64,000 nt of DNA from Silene latifolia (Eukaryota; Streptophyta; Magnoliopsida; Caryophyllales; Caryophyllaceae): NCBI RefSeq assembly GCF_048544455.1, contig NC_133538.1, positions 41,365,969 to 41,429,968 on the forward strand. The letters are read 5' to 3'. Of this stretch, positions 55,803-64,000 are shown one piece after another (positions within the stretch are counted from its first letter, which is position 1; every line of letters starts with the position of its first letter). Under the pieces are notes generated by a model, which was not told the origin of the DNA, searched no databases, and saw nothing but the letters and a program-made list of their open reading frames with translations. The position numbers were made by a program, and so were the translations under genes.

Positions 55803-58608
55803 TCAAGGGGGCATGTTCAAGGTGTTGTTGATGTTACTCAACACCTTGAAGAAGTAATCAAAAGCTTGTTCATTATCATGATAAATGTCCTCAATAGATT
55901 TTTGCACTTGTTCCTCTCCATGATGGTCTTGGTTCATAGCATTACCAATATAGGGATTGAATATCCCTTCAAACTCATCATTCCAAAGACCGAAAACTTC
56001 GTCTACTTGGTCATTAAAAATTTCTTGAGTTGATAGAGACAACTCTCATTCTTTCATGTCTTGGCCAATAAGGCCATCCTCTTCACTTGTCATGGGTAAG
56101 CTTTTCAAGCTCTCATTGTTGCTATTTCCTTGCTCTTTTGATGGAGCATCATCAACTTTCTTTTTCCATTGGAATTTTGACTTCTTCCTATCATCCTTCC
56201 GGCTATAGTGATCAACCATAAAGCATGGTTTATGCAATTGGGGAGCTCTCATGGTCTTGTCAAGATTCAAAGTGATGGTCTCATCTCCCACTTCTATAGT
56301 AAGCTCTCTGTGCTTCACATCTATCACCGCACCCGTGGTGTGCAAGAAAGGTCATCCTAGGATGATCGGAATATTGGAGTCTTCTTCCATGTCAACAATG
56401 ACAAAGTCCACCGGGATGAAGAATTTGCCAATTCTCACGGGAACATCTTCCCATATCCCTAACGGTGTCTTCGTTGTTCTATCGGTCATTTAGAGTGTGA
56501 TGTTGGTACATTTAAGCTCTCTCATCCCTAGCCTTTTACTAACCGAATACGGAATCACACTCACACTTGCTCCTAAATCACACAAAGCCTTGTTGATCGT
56601 GGTGTCGCCAATGGTACACGGTATTGAGAAGCTTCCCGGATCTTTAAGTTTCGGAGGTGAACTCCGTTGAAGGATGGCGCTACTCACCTTAGTGAAGGCG
56701 ATAGTTTCAAGCTTCCGGATTGACTTCTTTTTCGTAAGGATGTCCTTCATGTACTTGGCATAGGCCGGCACGTGATTGATTAATTCCGTGAAAGGAATCG
56801 AGACTTCTAACTTCTTCACAATTTCCATGAATTTTCCAAGTTGGTCATCAAACTTAGGCTTAGCTTGACGACTCGGGAATGGAAGTCTAATCACAATGGG
56901 CTTCTTCTCCTTTGCCTTTTCTTCATTTTTCTTTAAAACTTCTTGATTTGTTGGTTCTCCTCCCTTGGAGTTTTGCACAACTTCTTCCTTGTCACTAGCT
57001 TCCACAACTTCATCCTCAACTTTCTTCTTTGGTCCTTCATACCTCGTACCAATCCTCAAGTGAATGGCACTAACCGTTTTATGTCTTGGGGGATTACATT
57101 GAGGTGGTAATTGCCCCTTTTGTCTTTGAGAGTTTGAAGATGCTAGTTGGGTTAATTGAGTTTCCAACATTTTTGTGTAGGCTAGGATGTTGTTGATGGT
57201 GATGTCTTTTGCTTGGCTATCTTTTTGCATTTGAGTGAAAAATTCTTGTTGATTCTTTTGCATTTGGAGGACCGCTTTTTGAACATCAAAACCTTGGTGA
57301 TTTTGTTGATTGTATGGAGTTTGATTTTGATAACCTTGGTTTTGGTTGAAAAGGGGTCTTTGCTTTTGGTTTCTCATGGGAGGTAGGGTGTATGTTGGTG
57401 AGGGTTTTGAACATTTTGGCTTTTGTATGAGAGATTTGAGTGGAATTTGGTGCTTTCATTGTAATAGTTGGAATAAGGGGTACCACTTTTATATGCTTGA
57501 AAGGCATTCACTTGTTCATTTGTTTCCCTACATTCACTTTGGCCTTGTCCCAAAGTTCCACAATTCTCACATATCCCACTTGGGATTGATGAAGATGCTA
57601 CCATGGCATTAACATGATGCTTTGGTGATTTTGAGGCTTCTTCAAGTTTAGCCATAACCTTCTCAAACTTCAAGTTGATGGTATCAATATGAGCACTAAG
57701 TTGAGCACCCAATTAAGTAATAGAGTCCACTTCATCTTTTCCTCCTCTAGTAGCCTTTCGAGGTCTACTATATTGTGAATTATGGACCGCCATTTCCTCA
57801 ATATTATTCCAAGTTTGATTATCGTCAACTTCGGTGAACATACCATTTGATCCCATGTTGAGAATGTTTCTTGAGTCTTCATAAAGACCATTCCAAAATT
57901 GTTGTACCAAGAACCACTCGCTAAGTCCATGATGAGGACATGAGCGACAAATTCCTTTGAATTTCTCCAAAGCTTCATACAAAGATTCTCCATCCCTTTG
58001 CTTAAAACCCGTAATTTGAGCTCTTAGCATGTTAGTCTTTTCCGAAGGGTAGAATTTTTTGTAGAAAGCTAGAGCCAACTTCTTCCAAGAGTCTATTCCA
58101 AGAGTGGTCTTATCAAGGCTTTTCAACCATTGTTTTGCAGTACCAATTAGAGAAAAGGGAATAAGACCCATCGAATTTGGTCTTGAGTTACACCGGTTTG
58201 TGAAATCGCATCACAATAGTCACACAAAGTTTCCATATGGGAATGAGGGTCTTCACTAGGCATCCCCCCAAATTGGCTTCTTTCGACTAATTGGATAAAT
58301 GCGGATTTTGCAATGAAATTTCCGGTTAAGTGTTGTGGTGTGGTAGTACCATTGGGTAGATTCACCTCGGTTGATACGGAATGTGATGAAAACTTAGGCA
58401 TTGTGGGTTGATTTTGTGATTGATTTTGTGTTGGGTTCTCCTCACCTTCTCTTGCAAAAGGGTTGATGAACTCAATAGTATTTGGTTGAATATCTACAAC
58501 CTCACCAATACCTCTCAAATTATTTCTAGAAAGTCTTCTATTGGTTGTCAAAGTCCTTTAAATTTCGTGATCAATGGGTAACAAGTTACCTTGTGATCTT
58601 CTAGACAT
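55803..58608 (-). pseudogene. Element F gag-protease
   Basis: Start at the ATG at 58608 (MSRRSQGN). Gag is recognised by GTAKQWLKSLDK, FYKKFYPSEKTNMLR and SCPHHGLSEWFLVQQFWNGL. A zinc-knuckle region CENCGTLGQGQSEC near 57560 lacks its histidine. A Q/N-rich linker follows, then the retroviral-type protease at about 56490-56760 (GSFSIPCTIGDTTINKALCD, then LGASVSVIP) and its continuation to about 56046. Stops occur at 58558-58560, 57713-57715, about 56490, 56352-56354 and about 56049, plus a frameshift near 58170. Each stop is explained by one C-to-T change from CAA or CGA. A tail ORF (55803-56042) is read through the last stop. Confidence 0.85.
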
Positions 58609-58725
58609 GCAAAATATCAAACAACTCCAAAATTATTAGAACAAACCTTGAGGAGTTTTACTTCCCCAAGGCAAAGAAAGACACAACTAATAACAATAAA
58701 AGAAAATCAAATCAAGTTAACACCG
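58609..58725. other. Leader of element F between PBS and gag
   Basis: A short, A-rich leader. No gene seen. Confidence 0.5.
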
Positions 58726-58743
58726 TCCCCGGCAATGGCGCCA
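58726..58743 (-). other. Primer-binding site of element F
   Basis: The minus strand reads TGGCGCCATTGCCGGGGA, one mismatch to the 3' end of tRNA-Asp (TGGCGCCGTTGCCGGGGA), the usual Athila primer. It is four bases inside the 5' LTR. Confidence 0.92.
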
Positions 58744-58747
58744 TTTT

Positions 58748-60483
58748 TGGTCGGACTCACTTGGAGCTTAGATTTCGGTTACTTGTCGTTAGGAGCACCT
58801 AGACCGAAACAATATTTATAACTTCACGAACAACTCTACTATTAGTAAAGAGGCAAGTAAAGGTCGGATCCCAAAGGACGGGTATTGATGTAGGATTTTT
58901 GATTGCAAGTAGCGGTGTCTAGGGGTGTCACAATTTGGGTTGAGATAAGAAGATCACTAAACTAAATAACAATTAAAGTAAGAGAGCAAGATGACTAAAA
59001 TGAGATGTAAACAATTGATTAAAAGCACTAGGGTGTCATGGGGTCATAGGGGATTCATGGGAATTGATCATACAAACATATTCTCAAATTATAAGCAAGC
59101 AATTATTGTTGTGATAGGATCGAGTTGGTTTATATCTTACAATCCTAGGAAGGTTTGGGTCCCGGAGCCGAATCGATTAGATTGTAAAGCACCTCCAAGT
59201 CGACTTAATCCTCCCTACTCAACTATATGCATGGTCTAATGAGACTCGAGTTGGTTTATGTCTTACAAGTCTCATTGAAAAGGTAAGTGATGGGTAAAAA
59301 ATGCAAGGATTCATAGGCTCGCATTTCATCAAACATAACATGTGCATAAGTTGAGATCACAACAAGCAAGCAAATAAATTATGAAAACATATTAAATTAA
59401 GCATGAATCATACCCCATGTTGGTTTCCCATAATTATCCATTAACCCTAGTTAAGGAAACTACTCACTCATTATCATGTTTAACATGTTAACAAGGTTGT
59501 CAATCATATTAACAAAGAAAAACATGATGAATAAATGAAGATGATTAACAATAATTAAAAAGGGATTAAGAGAGTTTTACCTAATGATGATTCCAAAATA
59601 ATAATGGAAAGAATAAAAGACGTACTTGATGATTGATGGAAGGTTGTCAATCTCCCAATAAACCTAAATAATCTTCAATTACCCAAAATAAAAGAGGAAC
59701 AAAAGAGAAATTAAGGAAATGAGATTTGTATTAATATTTGATTAGAAGTTGATTACAACATTAAGAAGAGATTAGAATGATATAAACTACACTAAAGATT
59801 GATAAGAAGAACATGATCATCTAATTAGAGTAATGGGGTATTTATAGTGGGGATTAGGTGCACAAATTAGGGTTTACTAAGTGCTTAAATGACGATTAAG
59901 CCCTTGAGGAATCGCTCCTCTCAAGAAAAGATGCGGGTCTCCTTTTTGCTAGTCTTCCAAAAATATGCGCATCTTCAATGGAGGGAAGAAGAGGACGTGT
60001 TGTCCTGTAACACAATCCGAGCGTCTAAGGGTCGGGACGGGCGGATTCTAAGATGGCTGGACGAGCGTCTGGGAAGCTTGGACGAGCGTCCTGGGAAGCT
60101 TCTGGATGGGCGTCCCGAGTGGTTGGACGAGCGGATTCTTTGTCAGCTTCCATTTCTTCTTTTCTTCTTCTCTTCTCCCAACAATCCTCCGGGATTTTGT
60201 CGGGGATGCAAGGATCTTCTTCATCATTGCCCATCTACTACTATATGTACAAAGGCCTTCTAGTCTTGTCTTCTCTTTGATGCTTGGTCATTAGATTCGA
60301 TCAATTTAGCTCTATTTTGCCATGAAAATGCAAGGTTTTCACTCCTCTCCTACCAAGGAAACAAAACCTCAAAGATTATGCAAAACAAAGGACTAAAGAT
60401 AGTAAATGACCCAAATATGCATTAAAAAGCATGGGAACGAGGCTAATTCGGGGACTAAGTATGCTCAAATATTGGTCACATCA
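58748..60483 (-). repeat. 5' LTR of element F
   Basis: 1736 bp, TGGTCGGACT to GGTCACATCA in plus-strand reading. TATA box at 59839-59846 (minus strand). A GC-rich GGACGAGCG island lies at about 60015-60140. Confidence 0.93.
59839..59846 (-). promoter_or_regulatory. TATA box of the F 5' LTR
   Basis: TATAAATA on the minus strand. As this LTR is the upstream one, it would be the active promoter for element F transcription. Confidence 0.65.
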
Positions 60484-60488
60484 CATGG

Positions 60489-61225
60489 TGGGTGCATCTA
60501 GCAATCAAGTCATGAAAACGGTTCCATGTCTCTCCAGGAGATTCCTCATCTTCTTGTTGGAAAGTTGTAATCTCATTTCGGAGAATGGCCGTTTTTGAAC
60601 AAGGGTAATATTTGGCAAAATATGCCTTTGCAAAAGCATCCCAAGTTGTGAATGTTTTTGGTGCATGAACATTTAGCCATCTATTCGCCTTGTCTTTTAA
60701 AGTGAAAGAGGACAACATGAGCCTTAGAGTGTCTTTGGAGACTCCTTTCTTTTCATCATGGCAACCTTGCTCTTGAATTTGCGAAGATGTAAATGGGCAT
60801 CCTCGTCCACGCTTCCATGAAAAATAACCCTCTCAATCAATCTGAATTGGGCGGGATGAATCTAGAAATTATTTGGAGCAAAGGTACCAAAATTGATTTG
60901 TGAGGAGGAGCCATCCGGGTTTGGCACATTGATCTCTTAATGCCTCCATTTGAGGGTTTGGAATTGGTGTATTTGTTAGTGTTTGTGGTATGGTATTTAA
61001 GGGAAGCTCAAAATTATGAGAGGGGTTTTCTATGAGAGGATCAACTATGTCGTTTGTTGGCCCATGAGTGGTGGTTTCAAGGTGCAATTAGATGGATGTG
61101 GTTGTTTGGTTCAAGCTTGCTTGAGCAGATTCTCGTACCCTTGCTATTGTTATATTTGTTAAAGCTCGGAAAAGCCTCTCGGGGTCGGAATTTTGAAACA
61201 AAGAGTGATTCTTTCTCCTAGGCAT
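60489..61225 (-). pseudogene. Element A: N-terminal gag
   Basis: Starts at the ATG at 61225 (MPRRKNHS) and is interrupted by F at its left end. It includes LKDKANRWLNVHAPKTFTTW, YFAKYYPCSKTAILRNEI and RFHDLIARCTHH, standard Athila gag segments. Stops include one near 61090 and a frame change around 60720-60870. The conserved CTHHG motif spans the F insertion site, and the frame continues at 50508 once one CATGG copy is removed. Confidence 0.82.
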
Positions 61226-61359
61226 GCAACTCGATTAACCGTTAGACTACTAGTGTTTTTTAGGCACTAGGGATTAGCAATAACACAAACTCTCTACAAG
61301 AAAACAAGTCACTGCTCAAATGGATAAACAACTACACTAAGACTAAGCCTAAGACTCTA
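61226..61359. other. Leader of element A, left of solo LTR G
   Basis: Non-coding. It ends with CTCTA (61355-61359), the duplicated target of G. Confidence 0.55.
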
Positions 61360-63056
61360 TGTTGGACCATATAGTTATATGCCTTTGTGTTTTGATAATG
61401 ACAAGTGTATTTTATTAAATATATACTTGGTGATCGTAATCATTTGTTTAGTTGTGTAAGATTAAACATGGTTACAATTTGTGAAGTAAAGTTATAGTTA
61501 GATGAGTTATAACTTCAAGATCAAATTGAGCTTATGACAAAGTACAAGAACAAACTTCAAGGCTTCAAGCTTCAAGTCATGAAAGAAGCTTAAGTCAAGC
61601 TCAAGATGAAGATATTGTAATCAGAATGAAGAGGTGAACCATATAGTAAAGATCTCCAGGAAGATTAGCTAGTATAGGTCATGATTCAATAACGGTGTTA
61701 ATAGACGTTATTTTAGCAAAGTAAAGTTATAGCTGTTTCACCTATAACTTTACTTACCAAACTTAATGTTATAGTTGTTTGATCTATAACTTTGAACTGC
61801 AATATGGATAACACGATTTTGAGTTTCAAAATAAAATATTTTCGTGATTGAAGTTTTAAATCTTTCAAAATAAAAGTGTTTTTTAGTAGTATGAGGTTTA
61901 TACTTAGTTGAATTAAATAAATCTATGATTATCTTATTGATTAATAAAAAAACTTGTGAGTTGTCATGCTATCTATGGTTTTCATAGTTATTCACCACTA
62001 AACCCTAATTATCAAATCTAATATGTTACCTAGGGTTTCGGGCTTTGGATGGCCGGCTTATGAGCCGCTTTGCCACCTTATTCGAATATCTCTTGTACAA
62101 ATTAGGGTTTAGAATAAATCTTAGTAATAATATTTGATTGACATATTTTATCTTTATATATTATTTGACTTATTCTTTCCTATTCTTTAAAGATATTATT
62201 AGATAACTTGGAGAAGAATTAAGGAAGATTTGACCTAATTGTTCTTGCCTCACACGACAACACTCACGTCACACCTAGGGTTTTTCTTTAAACCTAGATC
62301 TCATTCTCTACTACAAATACACATGCATCTCATTCACTTTAGAATAACTTTTCATGCACACCTATGTAAGGTGATCTTAAACTGGTAGGGTTGTAATTGG
62401 TGCTTGCTTTCCCTTTTGGGGACGTTCTTAATATTACTTACATTTCCACCAAAAAAAAACTTTTCATGCTAAAAACATCCTTACAAACAAATCGAGTAAA
62501 CACTTTTAATTCAATCGAGTAAACGTTTTTTTTTCATGCGAAAATCTGTTGAAAAGTCATGTTCCATATTGCAAGTTATTTTTAACAATTACGTTATTGG
62601 TTAATAGTATTTCATATTATTGTTTCTTACTCGTTCAATTGTGTGAACATTAGAAGAACAATCAAGTACTTTCTTATTAACATAAGATTAGTCAAATTGA
62701 GTATTTCACGATACACAAGTGAGTTACAACTAGAGTTAGTTGTACGAGTGGGTTAATAATTTTGTAATCCATAGAAAGGTACTAAAATTATTAACCGAGA
62801 ATAATGGACGTAGGTTTCGACTTGTGAAATTGAACCACTTCAAAATTCTGTGTCTCCTTTACACCTCTTTCTTTCATTTGTTTTGTTCATTTCTATTTCA
62901 CATAAAATTGAGTTAGTTGAATGTAATAAATAAATTCATACTAATTACTATATACACTCTTTATATGGACATAAGCGAAAAAGTGGGCATATTTATTTAT
63001 ACTCAATTCACCCCCCCCCCCTCCCTCTTGAGTATTTCGAATAGATAGACTCTTCA
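61360..63056 (+). mobile_element. Solo LTR G, Ty1/copia-type
   Basis: About 1.7 kb, TGTTGGACC to GACTCTTCA, flanked by CTCTA (61355-61359 and 63057-63061). It has the features of a large copia (SIRE-like) LTR: TGTTGGACC start, a GGACGTAGG segment near 62806, and a C-rich CAATTCACCCCC tract near the end. No internal sequence adjoins either side, so it is a solo LTR. Orientation is inferred from these features. It sits in the leader of element A. Confidence 0.78.
61720..61754. repeat. Perfect 13-bp inverted repeat in solo LTR G
   Basis: AGTAAAGTTATAG (61720-61732) and CTATAACTTTACT (61742-61754) with a 9-base loop. Related TTATAG/CTATAA copies occur around it (61490-61530, 61765-61795). Confidence 0.8.
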
Positions 63057-63086
63057 CTCTAACTAGCTAAATATAACCTAATGCCA

Positions 63087-63104
63087 TCTCCGGCAACGGC
63101 GCCA
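63087..63104 (-). other. Primer-binding site of element A
   Basis: The minus strand reads TGGCGCCGTTGCCGGAGA, one mismatch to tRNA-Asp. It marks the 5' LTR edge of the outer Athila element. Confidence 0.9.
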
Positions 63105-63107
63105 TTT

Positions 63108-64000
63108 TGATGAAGAGATTTTTCGTCGATTCCCTTATCAAAAACAATTTATAAATAAGCTACATTAAGTAGTATAATCGAGTGTCGATCACAAGGATGG
63201 CGGGGATTAGTACTTCGCTTGCTCGAATCAAAGTTTAGCCTAACAATTGAAAGTGGTTGTTTACCTATTAAGTAAGGTGTAAACTAATTAAGATGAATAA
63301 AGCAAGACAATAAATAAGATGAGTTTATACAAATATAATAAAGGCTAATACTTTCGGGTTCACTCAAGTAGTGTGGAAATGATTATAAGTTTAACAAGTT
63401 GTGGAAAGTGGTGTGGCCTACATTTTAGAACTAATTTCTTAATAATCCTAAAGTCTTTCAAAAATTCTTTACCTTGCTTCCAATCCTTGATGCACACACT
63501 ATCAAACATCACTTTTTATTCTCATCAAGAAGATGCTAAGCATAAATCAGCAAAAGGTTTTGAAATTTCATACAAACTTTTCATCAAACACTTTATATAC
63601 ATTGGTAGAAAGACCGAACATTTACCCACAAACCATATGTTAACAACCCATATTCTTCATTCTATCCTTACCCAAGATCCCCCTAAGACTTATAGGATAC
63701 TACTCACACATGCTAACAATTGACATGTAAAAAAATAAAGAAAACAACATCAACATAGCAACAAACATGACACTACTTCGAACAAAAATTAATGTGAAAT
63801 AGAAATGTAAAGAATTCAAAATAAAGTGAAATAAAGAAGATGATTATACCAAACAAGATGAAAGATTGAAACTTTAGATTGATTATGGAATAAATCCTTC
63901 AAGATCTTCAATTACAACCCAATACCAATATGTAAAGAACCCAACTAAAGTAGAACTAAACTAATTGTAGAGTAACTAACAATTAATTAAGGAAAGATTA
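63108..64000 (-). repeat. 5' LTR of element A, partial
   Basis: Begins TGATGAAGAG three bases beyond the PBS and continues past the window end. Its general layout resembles the F LTR: GTCGATCACAAGGATGGCGG is the counterpart of GTCGGATCCCAAAGGACGGG. Open frames inside it are not credible genes. Confidence 0.75.

Larger units (their letters stand above)
50514..60483 (-). mobile_element. Non-autonomous Athila-type element F
   Basis: A complete 9970-bp minus-strand element flanked by CATGG (50509-50513 and 60484-60488). Both LTRs are 1736 bp (50514-52249 is 3', 58748-60483 is 5'). The PBS matches tRNA-Asp, typical of Athila. The only coding regions are gag-protease (right) and one acidic ORF (left); RT, RNase H and integrase are absent, so it depends on a partner element. 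The LTRs differ by a few percent by eye. It is inserted in the gag of the older Athila element A. Confidence 0.94.

Noticed and set aside
63373-63723. A plus-strand 116-codon ORF near the window end
   Set aside because: It lies in the LTR of element A, antisense to it, with biased composition and no domain.

Overview
This is plant nuclear DNA, most likely from a eudicot. It consists almost entirely of nested LTR retrotransposons, and I found no host gene outside a transposon. The evidence is plant-lineage Ty3/gypsy elements (Athila, Tat/Ogre-like, Tekay-like chromoviruses), Ty1/copia elements, a CACTA DNA transposon, a Cassandra TRIM carrying 5S rRNA-like sequence, and primer-binding sites matching tRNA-Asp, tRNA-iMet and (probably) tRNA-Arg. 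The species cannot be fixed from the sequence. The style of the repeats makes me suspect Caryophyllales, at low confidence.

The window can be read as nested layers. The outer host is an old minus-strand Athila-type element (A), cut into pieces at 47670-48631, 49447-50508 and 60484-61359, with its PBS at 63087-63104 and its 5' LTR from 63108 past the window end. Four insertions sit in A: a plus-strand Tekay-like element (B, 3' LTR ending at 47669), a Cassandra TRIM (48637-49441), a complete but non-autonomous Athila element (F, 50514-60483) and a copia-like solo LTR (G, 61360-63056). B is split by a Tat/Ogre-like element (C, minus strand, 4098-21840) and a copia element (E, minus strand, 22771-43981). 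E contains a CACTA element (J, 25672-27436) and a nearly intact Tekay element (H, minus strand, 30151-40472). The 3' LTR of C is cut by a copia fragment (D, 1-4097), which contains an Athila solo LTR (I, 103-1861). Target-site duplications are visible for I, E, H, J, Cassandra, F and G. Reading frames resume across the insertions where I checked them.

The most unusual region is the 3' part of C. Downstream of pol and antisense to the element lie two decayed plus-strand genes. One (6608-9221) is a multi-exon gene with a plant mobile domain (PMD)-like region and recognisable splice sites. The other (10056-11509) resembles DUF7745-type proteins. The second is preceded by a TATA region sharing an exact 17-base block with the C LTR promoter, so an LTR-like promoter may drive an antisense accessory gene. 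The same 3' region holds a tandem array of about 46-bp units.

Another recurring pattern is that four unrelated families (B, C, F/I and H) each carry their own short GC-rich repeat island in LTR or UTR sequence. Most coding regions are broken by stops, frameshifts, deletions or lost catalytic residues. H is the exception, with one frameshift between RNase H and integrase.
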